A stretch of 11,974 nt of DNA, from NCBI GenBank assembly GCA_037442465.1, contig JBBIQI010000107.1, forward strand, positions 1-11,974, read 5' to 3'. The notes under the pieces were generated by a model. The model saw only the letters and a list, made by a program, of their open reading frames with translations, had not been told where the DNA came from and searched no databases. Shown here piece after piece: positions 1 to 5,940 of the stretch. Made by a program: the position numbers and the translations under genes. This DNA is from DSNY01 sp037442465. Its GTDB lineage: Bacteria; Pseudomonadota; Gammaproteobacteria; Burkholderiales; Burkholderiaceae_F. Numbering within the stretch: the first letter of the stretch is position 1; each line of letters starts with the position of its first letter.

Positions 1-760
1 GGCCGGCGCCGACGGCACGGTGACGCTCGACGACGTCGAACGCGCCGCGCAACCCGCCGCGCCGGCCGCGCCCGCGGGGCGCGCCACCGAGATGCGCCGC
101 GTGATCGCCGCTGCCATGGCGCGCTCCAAACGCGAGATCCCGCACTACTACCTCGCCGAGGACGTTCCGCTGGCAGCGGCCACGCAATGGCTCGCACAGC
201 GCAACGCGGCGCGCAGCGTGACCGAGCGGCTTCTGTTGGCATCGCTGCTGCTGAAAGCGGTCGCCAGCGCGCTTCGCCGCTACCCCGAATTCAACGGCTA
301 CTGGCGCGACGGCGCATTCGAGCGCGGCGCCGGCATCCACATTGGGGTGGCGATTTCGCTGCGCACCGGCGGACTCGTGACCCCGGCGCTGCACGACGTC
401 GACCGCAAGGACATCGACGCGGTCAACCGCGCGCTGCTCGATCTGACACAGCGTGCGCGCGCCGGTTCGCTGCGGCTCGCCGAACTCACCGACGCGACGA
501 TCACCGTCACCAACCTGGGCGATGCGGGCGTCGCATCGGTGTACGGCGTCATCTATCCGCCGCAGGTGGCGATCGTCGGCTTTGGCCGCGTCGTCGAGCG
601 GCCGTGGGTCGTCGACGGTCGCGTGCAGGCGATGCCGGTGGTCAGCGCGACGCTTGCGGCCGATCACCGCGCCAGCGACGGCCACCGCGGCGGGCTGCTG
701 CTGGCGGCGATCCGCGACCGCCTGCAGCAGCCCGACGAACTTGCGAAGGAGACCGTGTGA
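1..760 (+). CDS. 2-oxoacid dehydrogenase E2 acyltransferase, catalytic domain (5' partial)
   Basis: This is the C-terminal part of a dihydrolipoamide acyltransferase, the E2 core that moves an acyl group from lipoyl-lysine to CoA in pyruvate-, acetoin- or branched-chain-type dehydrogenase complexes. The frame is open from base 2, so the gene starts upstream. The first residues (GADGTVTLDDV) look like the end of the peripheral-subunit-binding domain, followed by an Ala/Pro-rich linker and a catalytic domain of about 220 residues. The active-site motif DHRASDG (family DHRxxDG, with catalytic His and Asp) is encoded at about 662-682. The stretch TVTNLGDAGV...VIYPPQVAIVGFG is the usual E2 core signature. 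The lipoyl domain and the E1 genes would lie outside the window. The substrate cannot be read from this fragment. An acyl carrier protein gene overlaps its 3' end, which makes an ordinary housekeeping pyruvate dehydrogenase less likely. Confidence 0.93.
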   Translation, partial: AGADGTVTLDDVERAAQPAAPAAPAGRATEMRRVIAAAMARSKREIPHYYLAEDVPLAAATQWLAQRNAARSVTERLLLASLLLKAVASALRRYPEFNGYWRDGAFERGAGIHIGVAISLRTGGLVTPALHDVDRKDIDAVNRALLDLTQRARAGSLRLAELTDATITVTNLGDAGVASVYGVIYPPQVAIVGFGRVVERPWVVDGRVQAMPVVSATLAADHRASDGHRGGLLLAAIRDRLQQPDELAKETV

Positions 761-1005
761 CCCGGGACGAACTGAAGCAGTCGATCGTGCAGACGCTGGC
801 GACGATCGCGCCCGAGATCGAAGCTGACACGCTGCGGCCCGATCAACCGCTGCGCGCGCAGGTCGACCTCGACTCGGCCGACTGGTTGAACTTCCTCGTC
901 GCGCTGCACGCACGCATCGGCATCGACATCCCGGATGCCGACGCCGCCCGACTCACCACCCTCGACGCGCTGGTCGACTACTGCGCGCGCAAGCTCGGCG
1001 CCTGA
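757..1005 (+). CDS. acyl carrier protein, coupled to the E2 gene
   Basis: An 82-residue acyl-carrier-protein-like four-helix protein. The start is the GTG at 757, inside the E2 stop (GTGA, 4-base overlap), with a good Shine-Dalgarno AAGGAG at 746-751. The motif DLDSADW carries Ser40, the expected 4'-phosphopantetheine attachment site; in most carrier proteins the motif reads D-S-L/M. The acidic C-terminal half and the ending DALVDYCARKLGA also fit the family. The overlap implies translational coupling and a fixed ratio to E2. It probably accepts or carries an acyl group connected with the dehydrogenase, but the partner and the acyl chain are not visible. It is not the fatty-acid-synthesis AcpP, since no fab genes are near. 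The family call is firm and the role is inferred. Confidence 0.85.
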   Translation: MTRDELKQSIVQTLATIAPEIEADTLRPDQPLRAQVDLDSADWLNFLVALHARIGIDIPDADAARLTTLDALVDYCARKLGA

Positions 1006-1086
1006 GGCGACGAGCGGCTTGCGTGAGGAGTGGACCGCAGGCGGGCGTTAACCCGGCTGCGGCTTCGCCGTTGCGCGCGCCGGTCC

Positions 1087-1120
1087 GTCGTAGCGAGTGC
1101 AGCGAGGGATCGCGGCGACG
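1087..1120. repeat. degenerate solo copy of the hairpin element
   Basis: In the convergent gap 1006-1201 the stretch AGCGAGTGCAGCGAGGGATC followed by GCGGCG matches one arm of the two-hairpin element found at 3753-4140 and 5930-6013 (GCGAGGGATCTCGGCG type). The opposite stem strand (ATCCC) is lost. The rest of the 196-base gap shows only a short palindrome, CGCCCGCGGGCG, at 1139-1150, and no gene. Confidence 0.4.
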
Positions 1121-1201
1121 CGCGGCGCGCCGACGCATCGCCCGCGGGCGGCCCGAACCGTTGCCCGACGGGCGCAGCCGGATGCTCCGCTGTGATGGCG
1201 G

Positions 1202-1924
1202 TCAGGGGCGCACTTCGAGCCGGTTGACGACCCGATCGACCGCAAACAGCGCCCAGGCGTCGAACTCGGCGCGGCGCCGCTCGGCATCGCTGCGCACCGC
1301 GCCTTCCAGCGTGACCACGTAGTTTTCGACGCGCACGGCGATGCCGTCGGGGTCGACGAGCGGGTCCATCTCGAGCACGAGCCGCAGTGCGTCGGCGACC
1401 TCGTCGTCGTTGTCTTCCTCGGGCGGATCGACCGCCAGCGAGTTGATCACGTCGCGACACCCCGGGGTCCACCAGGCGAGCACACCGGCGACGCGTTTGT
1501 GCGACAGGCTGACGACGCTGCCTTCGAGGGTGACGATGCCGTCGTCCACCGCGATCTCGATGTCGCCCGCGCCGTCAGGCCCCGCTTCCTGCAGCGTCTG
1601 TACACGGTCCTTGATCCGCACACGGATCGTGCAGTTCTTGAACTCCGGTTCGCTCTGCAGCAGTGCGACGAGCGAATCGCGAATCGCGCCGTCGCCGCGC
1701 GGCTGCCCGGGGGCGACATGCAGGCGGTCGACGACGCCACGTACGCCTTCGACGCCGGCGGCCAGCTCGAGCGCGAGTTTTTTCGCGGCGATGTCCTCGA
1801 CGTCGCCTTCCAGGACGACTGCGCCATCGACGAAGTCGATCCGGATCGGGAACCGGTGCAGGTTGATCCGTGGCTCGCGTTCGAGCCGGCCGTGCACCTC
1901 CTTGACGATCGCTTTTTCTTGCAT
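1202..1924 (-). CDS. triple BON-domain protein
   Basis: A 240-residue protein made of three BON domains, at about residues 1-70, 75-160 and 168-240. Each has the alternating strand/helix pattern and the recurring V-x-x-G-x-V-V-L-E-G-x-V type signature (DGAVVLEGDVED, DGIVTLEGSVVS, ENYVVTLEGAVRS). BON domains bind phospholipid or peptidoglycan surfaces and are common in stress-induced proteins. There is no signal peptide or membrane segment, so this copy is probably cytoplasmic. I chose the ATG at 1924: an AGGAACGAGG stretch precedes it and BON homology begins right after it. The longer open frame to 2086 adds residues without domain character. It is divergent from the usp gene. I see no FNR-type box for it; a weak -10-like GATTAT on the minus strand lies at 1983-1988. 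Confidence 0.85.
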   Translation of the reverse strand: MQEKAIVKEVHGRLEREPRINLHRFPIRIDFVDGAVVLEGDVEDIAAKKLALELAAGVEGVRGVVDRLHVAPGQPRGDGAIRDSLVALLQSEPEFKNCTIRVRIKDRVQTLQEAGPDGAGDIEIAVDDGIVTLEGSVVSLSHKRVAGVLAWWTPGCRDVINSLAVDPPEEDNDDEVADALRLVLEMDPLVDPDGIAVRVENYVVTLEGAVRSDAERRRAEFDAWALFAVDRVVNRLEVRP

Positions 1925-2072
1925 CGGTGCCTCGTTCCTGTCCAAAGGTGTGAATCCTTCCTGGGCGCGCCGGCGCAGCCGCATAATCGCATCACCCGCC
2001 TGTCGCGGCGTCCCGTGCGCCGCCTCGCGGAACCGCGCCGCCCGACCGCACGCAGCGAAGCGATGGCCCATG

Positions 2073-2113
2073 TTGAGCCAGCGCAAGCACGGCCGCGGCG
2101 GGCTGCCTAGCCT
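2073..2113 (+). promoter_or_regulatory. putative FNR/ANR-type class II promoter of usp
   Basis: TTGAGCCAGCGCAA at 2073-2086 matches 7 of the 10 defined positions of the FNR/ANR consensus TTGAT-N4-ATCAA. After exactly 21 bases comes TAGCCT (2108-2113), a weak -10. This places the box centre about 40.5 bases upstream of the predicted start near 2120, close to the class II position of -41.5. The spacing equals that at hsp20 and at the hibernation operon. Sequence inference only. Confidence 0.4.
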
Positions 2114-2145
2114 TGATCATGCAAGCTCGATGACGGGAGGTTGCC

Positions 2146-2970
2146 ATGTACAAGACCTTGCTGGTTCCGATCGATCCCCGCCCCCGCAGCCTGCGCAGCC
2201 TGGCCATCGCCGGACGGATCGCGCAGCAGTGGGACTCGCATGTCGTGGGCCTGTACGTCAAGCCGTCGATGTACGTTCCTGCCGGGCTCGAAGGCGGCGC
2301 CGAATTGCTGGCCGAGGTGCAGCGCAAGACCGTCGAAGAGCTCGTGGCGCAGGCGCGCGCCCGCTTCGATGCCGGGGTGCTCGCCGCGGACATCACCCGC
2401 AGCGAGTGGCGTACCGCCGAGGGCGACATCGCTACCGCGGTCGCACTGCATGCGCGCTACGCCGACCTCGTGGTCGTCAATCAGACCGACCCCGACGCGG
2501 ACACGCGTACGGACTTCGCCGACGCCGTGCTGATGTGGGTCGGCCGCCCGGTCTTGGTCGTGCCGTACGCGGGTGAGTTCAAGTCCCTGGCGGACACGGT
2601 ATTGGTGGCGTGGAACGCCAGCCGCGAAGCGGCGCGCGCGGTCACCGACGCGCTGCCGTTCCTGCAACGCGCGCGGCGCGTCGTGGTCCTGTCGGTCGCC
2701 ACCAGACCGGCGACCGCCGCGCTGGGCGCCACCCCGGGCGCGGACATCGCGCTGTATCTGGCGCGGCACGGAGTCGTCACGGAAGTCGGGCCGACGGTGG
2801 CCGCCGACGTCGACCCTGGCAACGAGATCCTGTCGCGCGCGGCCGACTACGGCGCCGACCTCATCGTCATGGGCGCCTACGGTCACTCGCGCGCACGCGA
2901 GATCGTGCTCGGCGGCGCGACGCGCACCGTGCTGCATTCGATGACCGTGCCGGTGCTGATGTCGCACTGA
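2146..2970 (+). CDS. universal stress protein, tandem UspA domains
   Basis: A 274-residue protein with two UspA domains, at about residues 1-148 and 149-274. Both begin with the usual strand and loop (KTLLVPIDPRP and DTVLVAWNASREA). The second ends in GAYGHSRAREIVLGGATRTV, close to the ATP-binding G-x2-G-x9-G-S/T motif but with GGAT in place of GS/T, a variant I recall as common in proteobacterial tandem Usps. The first domain lacks the motif and is probably structural. Usp proteins help cells survive growth arrest, hypoxia and other stresses. The ATG at 2146 has a strong GGGAGG at 2134-2139. A candidate FNR-type promoter lies just upstream (2073-2113). The gene converges with hsp20. Confidence 0.93.
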   Translation: MYKTLLVPIDPRPRSLRSLAIAGRIAQQWDSHVVGLYVKPSMYVPAGLEGGAELLAEVQRKTVEELVAQARARFDAGVLAADITRSEWRTAEGDIATAVALHARYADLVVVNQTDPDADTRTDFADAVLMWVGRPVLVVPYAGEFKSLADTVLVAWNASREAARAVTDALPFLQRARRVVVLSVATRPATAALGATPGADIALYLARHGVVTEVGPTVAADVDPGNEILSRAADYGADLIVMGAYGHSRAREIVLGGATRTVLHSMTVPVLMSH

Positions 2971-3002
2971 GCGCGGGCGGCGTCCCGCGCGGCGAGCGCG
3001 CC

Positions 3003-3030
3003 AACGCACGGCCGGCACCGCGTGCGTTTT
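3003..3030 (+). terminator. possible intrinsic terminator after usp
   Basis: AACGCACG (3003-3010) pairs perfectly with CGTGCGTT (3021-3028) around a 10-base loop and runs into a short T tract (TTTT at 3027-3030). It lies 32 bases after the usp stop, between convergent usp and hsp20. The opposite strand gives a stem preceded by A's, so it may act in one direction only. A 14-bp perfect palindrome (3031-3044) follows it directly. Confidence 0.5.
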
Positions 3031-3109
3031 GCCGGCGCGCCGGCTGGTGTATGCCGCGATACCAGCACGACGCGGCGCGCCGAGCCCGCGCGTAGCGCCG
3101 CCGCAAGCG

Positions 3110-3544
3110 TTACTTGACCTCGACCTTGGTCGGTCTTTTCTCGGGCGCGGCGGTCTTCGGCAGATGCACGTGCAGAACGCCGTCTTTCATCTCGGCGCTG
3201 ATGGCCTTGGCATCGACGTTCTCCGGCAGCGTGAAGCTGCGCATGAACGAGCCGTAGAAGCGCTCGACCCGGTGGATCTTCTTGCCTTTTTCCTCCTTCT
3301 CTTCCTTGCGCTCTCCTTTGATCGTGAGCGTGTTGCCGTCCAGCTCGACGCTGACCTCGTCCTTCTTGACGCCGGGCAGTTCGGCTTTGACGACGAACTC
3401 CTTGTCGGTCTCGACGATGTCGGTCGCTGGCCGCCATTCGAACTCGTGGCCTGCCGGCACCAGGCGCGGCCAGCGGCGCGGGTCGAACAGCCGGTCGAAG
3501 TACTCGTCGATGTCGCGGAACGGAATGAGCGATGTGGATTTCAT
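3110..3544 (-). CDS. small heat-shock protein, Hsp20/alpha-crystallin family
   Basis: A 144-residue ATP-independent chaperone that holds unfolding proteins until Hsp70/ClpB act. A short N-terminal arm (IPFRDIDEYFDRLFDPRRW) leads to an alpha-crystallin domain at about residues 38-130. This carries the class A signatures ELPGVKKDEVSVELDGNTL and GVLHVHLPK. The tail ends in VEV, which resembles the I-x-I contact motif. The Lys/Glu-rich loop EERKEEKEEKGKK type, between strands 5 and 7, is typical. The ATG at 3544 is preceded by an excellent AGGAGGT (about 3550-3556). The gene is convergent with usp and separated from the repeat block by its own upstream region. A candidate FNR-type promoter lies at 3612-3652. 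Confidence 0.96.
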   Translation of the reverse strand: MKSTSLIPFRDIDEYFDRLFDPRRWPRLVPAGHEFEWRPATDIVETDKEFVVKAELPGVKKDEVSVELDGNTLTIKGERKEEKEEKGKKIHRVERFYGSFMRSFTLPENVDAKAISAEMKDGVLHVHLPKTAAPEKRPTKVEVK

Positions 3545-3611
3545 GCGGTACCTCCTGCAAACTTGCTGCTTACTTCATCGATCTGCGCGCTCCTGGCGCG
3601 GCTTCAAGTTC

Positions 3612-3652
3612 AGACTAGGCAGCGGTGCCGCGATCGCGTTGACGCGTGTCGA
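3612..3652 (-). promoter_or_regulatory. putative FNR/ANR-type class II promoter of hsp20
   Basis: Read on the minus strand, TCGACACGCGTCAA (3652-3639) matches 7 of 10 positions of TTGAT-N4-ATCAA. Exactly 21 bases later comes TAGTCT (3617-3612), a weak -10. The predicted start is near 3605, leaving a leader of about 60 bases. The geometry is identical to the usp and hibernation-operon promoters. No heat-shock sigma-32 promoter was obvious to me. Confidence 0.4.
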
Positions 3653-3752
3653 TGGCGCCGCGCGCGACGGCGATCGATCGGGTCACCGAGGATGACCCAA
3701 TCCCGTGACACCGCCGCCTCAAGTGCGTTTCGCTGTCGCGGGCACCGCTTCC

Positions 3753-3827
3753 GTGATCGCGAGCAGCACGAGGGATCTCGGCGCGGCCTGCGGCGGAGAT
3801 TCCTCGCCTTCGGCTCGGAATGACGAG
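3753..3827. repeat. two-hairpin composite element, copy 1
   Basis: The right hairpin is intact: ATTCCTCGCC (3799-3808), loop TTC, GGCTCGGAAT (3812-3821). All bases pair except two adjacent mismatches, which read T-C/C-T here and G-A/A-G on the other strand. The left arm (GTGATCGCGAGCAGCACGAG at 3753-3772) is a decayed partner. Between them ATCTC (3774-3778) faces GAGAT (3796-3800), so the whole can fold as two hairpins on a central stem. The right 38 bases or so are identical to those of copy 2. Confidence 0.75.
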
Positions 3828-4049
3828 GTGTGGTTGCGTCGGAATGCCGAGGTGGCCTCGGAACGACGAGGTGTGGACGCCTCGGAGGAACGAGGTGCGG
3901 CTGCCTCGGAGGAGCGAGGTGCGGGTGCCTCGGATGGCCGAGGTGTGGTTGCCTCGGAACGACGAGGTGTGGACGCCTCCGAGAAACGCGGTGCGGGTGC
4001 CTCGCATTGCCGAGGTGTGGTTGCCTCGGAATGGCACGAGTCGGCGGCT
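3816..4049. repeat. tandem array, 24-bp unit, about 9.5 copies
   Basis: The units begin CGGAAYGACGAGGTGYGG and end in a variable pair plus GCCT. Copies start at 3816, 3840 (a 19-base short copy), 3859, 3883, 3907, 3931, 3955, 3979 and 4003; a decayed copy starts at 4027. Units 3859-3882 and 3955-3978 are identical. The last units repeat in a 72-bp higher-order pattern. The array begins in the right arm of composite copy 1 and ends just before copy 2. Because 24 is a multiple of 3, every frame reads as 8-residue repeats; I regard these as non-coding. Confidence 0.9.
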
Positions 4050-4066
4050 CGGAGTGGCGGACGCTC

Positions 4067-4140
4067 GTCATCCCGAGCGAATGCGAGCGATCTCGGCACG
4101 GCGCGCGGCGGAGATTCCTCGCCTTCGGCTCGGAATGACG
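4067..4140. repeat. two-hairpin composite element, copy 2
   Basis: Left hairpin: ATCCCGAGC (4070-4078), loop GAAT, GCGAGCGAT (4083-4091), with one stem base decayed. Right hairpin: ATTCCTCGCC (4114-4123), loop TTC, GGCTCGGAAT (4127-4136), identical to copy 1. ATCTC (4090-4094) faces GAGAT (4111-4115) as the central stem. Both hairpins keep the two adjacent mismatches. Confidence 0.8.
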
Positions 4141-4292
4141 AGGGACTTCAGTTCGGAACGACGAGGGACTTGCGCTCGGAACGACGAGGGACTTCCGCTC
4201 GGAACGACGAGGGGCTTGCGCCCGGCATGACGAGGGACTTCGGCTCGGAATGACCGGGCGTAGCCGGCTTGGAGTGACGAGAGGCGGCCTTG
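4131..4292. repeat. tandem array, 23-bp unit, about 7 copies
   Basis: Units begin CGGAAYGACGAGGGACTT and start at 4131, 4154, 4177, 4200 and 4223. Two diverged copies start at 4246 and 4270. The array starts inside the right arm of composite copy 2 and shares its first 13 bases with the 24-bp array, but has its own spacer and period. About 60 unremarkable bases then lead to the end of the HPF gene at 4355. Confidence 0.88.
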
Positions 4293-4354
4293 AAACGATG
4301 CGTTAGCGATACGAACGCCGGGCGGCCGGCACCTGTCACGAGCAGGAGCGATGC

Positions 4355-4891
4355 TCAGTGGGCGCGTGCGCTGACGCGCTTGGCCTGCGGTCCCTCGTCG
4401 GCCATCTCTTCGATGAATTGCACCGGCGTGCCGGGCTCGAGCCGGTCGAAGTCCGGGTGCACGACATTGACGCGGCTGAAGTACAGCTCGCGCCCGTCGG
4501 CGGTTTCGATGAAACCGTAGCCTTCGTCGGCAAAGATGCGCGCGACCGTTCCGCGCTGGGTCACGTCGTGCGCCTTGACGTCGCCGCGCTGCTCGCGGAT
4601 GACCTCCTCGAGCTGGCGCTTGGCCGCGTCGAACGCGTCGCGCAGCGCGACAGACACGTCCTCGTGATGATCGCGCGTGACCACGATCTCCTTGCCCGGC
4701 ACGTGCACGTCGATGCGCGACGTGAACTCGCGCCCCTGACGGTGATGTTTGGCGAACTCGTCGACGGCGACACGGCAACTGATCATCCGCGGGTAGAACT
4801 GCTCGAGCTTCGCCGCCCGTTCGCGGATCTCGGCCTCGAGCGCCTCGGATTGCCGTACGCCGCGCATCGTGATCTGCAGTGGAACTTGCAT
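4355..4891 (-). CDS. ribosome hibernation factor (HPF/RaiA) fused to a cold-shock domain
   Basis: A 178-residue protein. Residues 1-105 form an HPF/RaiA domain (beta-alpha-beta start QITMRGVRQSEALEAEIRERAAKLE, then helices), the fold that sits in the decoding centre of idle ribosomes. Residues 111-178 form a cold-shock OB domain with RNP1-like GYGFIET (124-130) and RNP2-like ELYFSRVNV (135-143), which binds single-stranded RNA. Ordinary HPF is 95-120 residues, so this is a fusion. I use the ATG at 4891, which has GGGAG at 7 bases; the GTG two codons earlier is too close to that site. It follows the BCAM0308-family gene after 37 bases with no promoter visible between, so it should be co-transcribed from the FNR-type promoter near 5437. 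Predicted role: silencing ribosomes during oxygen-limited dormancy. Confidence 0.9.
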   Translation of the reverse strand: MQVPLQITMRGVRQSEALEAEIRERAAKLEQFYPRMISCRVAVDEFAKHHRQGREFTSRIDVHVPGKEIVVTRDHHEDVSVALRDAFDAAKRQLEEVIREQRGDVKAHDVTQRGTVARIFADEGYGFIETADGRELYFSRVNVVHPDFDRLEPGTPVQFIEEMADEGPQAKRVSARAH

Positions 4892-4928
4892 CGTCACACT
4901 CCCTTCAGTGGTCGCCGCCGCCTCGCGG

Positions 4929-5411
4929 TCAGCGCATCCAGCGCACGCGCACCAGGTTGTCCTCCGATGCGTAGCGCACGTTCAATTCGCCTTTGTACGC
5001 ATCGAACACCGCCTCGCCGATGGCGCGCGCCAGATGCGAATCGGTCGTCGTGATCTGCACGCCGCCTTCGACGTCCTCGATCGCCATGACGCGTTCGAGC
5101 GGATGCTCGGCGTTCTCGCGCGCCTCGCGATTGCGCGCCAGGTGCAGGATGTCGTCGCGGTGCTTCGCGAAGAACTCGCCCTGCAATGTCACGTACCCGG
5201 CGGGCAAGCGGTCGCGCAGCCGCCGGCACGCCGGGCAAAGCGCCTCGTGCGCGCCCTCCGGCGCCGGCAACCACTGCCACCGGCCCTCCCGGAACACGGC
5301 ATTGCACTCTGGGCAGCGCGTCGGTTCCGGCGGCTTTTTCTCGGACTTGTACGGGTCGTGCACCTCGTCCTGCCGGTGCTCCTCGCGCCAGCCGCCATGT
5401 TTCCTTTTCAT
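4929..5411 (-). CDS. BCAM0308-family protein (zinc-finger, NMD3-like)
   Basis: A 160-residue protein. A charged N-terminus leads to two CPxC knuckles, Cys33/Cys36 and Cys59/Cys62, which should bind one zinc. The C-terminal part of about 90 residues includes GGVQITTTDSHLARAIGEAVFDAYKGELNVRY. Homologues are annotated as BCAM0308 family, or by similarity to the ribosome export adaptor NMD3; the function is not established as far as I know. It is first in an operon with the HPF-cold-shock fusion, which suggests a ribosome- or RNA-linked role. The ATG at 5411 is preceded by GAGGG at about 5 bases; a GTG lies two codons earlier in the same GTGACGATG arrangement seen at the next gene. FNR-type boxes at 5471-5484 and 5545-5558 suggest induction at low oxygen. 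Confidence 0.85.
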   Translation of the reverse strand: MKRKHGGWREEHRQDEVHDPYKSEKKPPEPTRCPECNAVFREGRWQWLPAPEGAHEALCPACRRLRDRLPAGYVTLQGEFFAKHRDDILHLARNREARENAEHPLERVMAIEDVEGGVQITTTDSHLARAIGEAVFDAYKGELNVRYASEDNLVRVRWMR

Positions 5412-5443
5412 CGTCACCCTCGATCGACCGGATTCCCGTATTC

Positions 5444-5484
5444 AACATAGCCCCGCGCGCGTCGGCGCGACTGACTTCGGTCAA
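5444..5484 (-). promoter_or_regulatory. putative FNR/ANR-type class II promoter of the hibernation operon
   Basis: On the minus strand, TTGACCGAAGTCAG (5484-5471) is a near-symmetrical match to TTGAT-N4-ATCAA (TTGA and TCA kept). It is followed after 21 bases by TATGTT (5449-5444), the best -10 of the three such promoters. The predicted start near 5436-5437 puts the box centre at about -41, and leaves a leader of about 25 bases that holds the ribosome binding site of the BCAM0308-family gene. Confidence 0.6.
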
Positions 5485-5544
5485 GCACGGTGCCGCCGCC
5501 GGCTGCCCGCCCCGACCGGGCCGCCGCGGCCGGCCGGCTGGACG

Positions 5545-5558
5545 CTGATCCGGATCAA
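5545..5558 (-). promoter_or_regulatory. second FNR/ANR-like box, upstream position
   Basis: On the minus strand TTGATCCGGATCAG matches 9 of the 10 defined positions of TTGAT-N4-ATCAA, the best match in the window. Its centre is 74 bases, almost exactly seven helical turns, from the proximal box, so both would face the same side of the DNA. There is no -10 at class II distance on either strand, so it is probably an auxiliary (activating or repressing) site of the same promoter. Confidence 0.6.
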
Positions 5559-5718
5559 GCCGCAGGCGTCGCGCGGGCGCACGCTTGCTTCGAGTGACCC
5601 TGCATGACGATTTCCGATGCCGAACCCCCGGCCCACCCGCACGCCGTGCTCGCGCCGGCGCGGGACTTCAGAGCCTGCGTTCGTACGCCGTTTGCGGGTC
5701 GCGGATGCGCCGTCACTG

Positions 5719-5813
5719 GGCGCCGCCGTTGCCTGGTCATTCGGCACCGCCGTTGCCTGGCCATTCGGCGTCACCGTTGCTTGGTCATTGCGCACCGCCG
5801 TGCCCGGTCATTC
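5719..5813. repeat. tandem array, 24-bp unit, 4 copies
   Basis: Units of the form GGCRCCGCCGTTGCCTGG followed by YCATTC start at 5719, 5743, 5767 and 5791 (the last 23 bases). A decayed copy may precede at about 5700. The shared CATTC end matches, in opposite orientation, the GAATG of the arrays at 3816-4292. The preceding 5559-5718 shows no gene or repeat that I can support. Confidence 0.8.
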
Positions 5814-5833
5814 CGCGTCGCCTTTGTTCCGAG

Positions 5834-5940
5834 CCCTGCCTTGCCCCGACTTTGCTTGACGTTCCGAGTCGCGGCCGTGGGCCGGCCTGCCTCGTCATTC
5901 CGAGCCCCGGCCGTACGCCGGCCTGCTTGGTCATTCCGAG
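5834..5940. repeat. tandem array, 35-36-bp unit, 3 copies
   Basis: Three units, 5834-5868 (35 bases), 5869-5904 and 5905-5940 (36 bases each), all end in TTCCGAG, and the last two end in GGTCATTCCGAG or CGTCATTCCGAG. The GC-rich part (CGGCCGTACGCCGG in the last unit) can itself form a hairpin. The array runs directly into composite copy 3, whose left hairpin looks like the next unit. Confidence 0.8.

Noticed and set aside
2113..2126. TTGATCATGCAAGC as an FNR box for usp
   Set aside because: Only the left half matches, and it lies about 20-33 bases before the ATG, inside the predicted leader and too close for activation.
1341..2576. 411-residue plus-strand open frame
   Set aside because: Ser/Arg-rich composition and antisense to the triple-BON gene, then out of frame with usp; no domain.
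3705..4253. Long open frames on both strands with 8-residue repeats (SEAxTPR-like on minus, ASExRG-like on plus)
   Set aside because: They arise because a 24-bp tandem unit keeps all frames periodic. No ribosome site or domain, several frames open at once, and the frame is lost where the period becomes 23.
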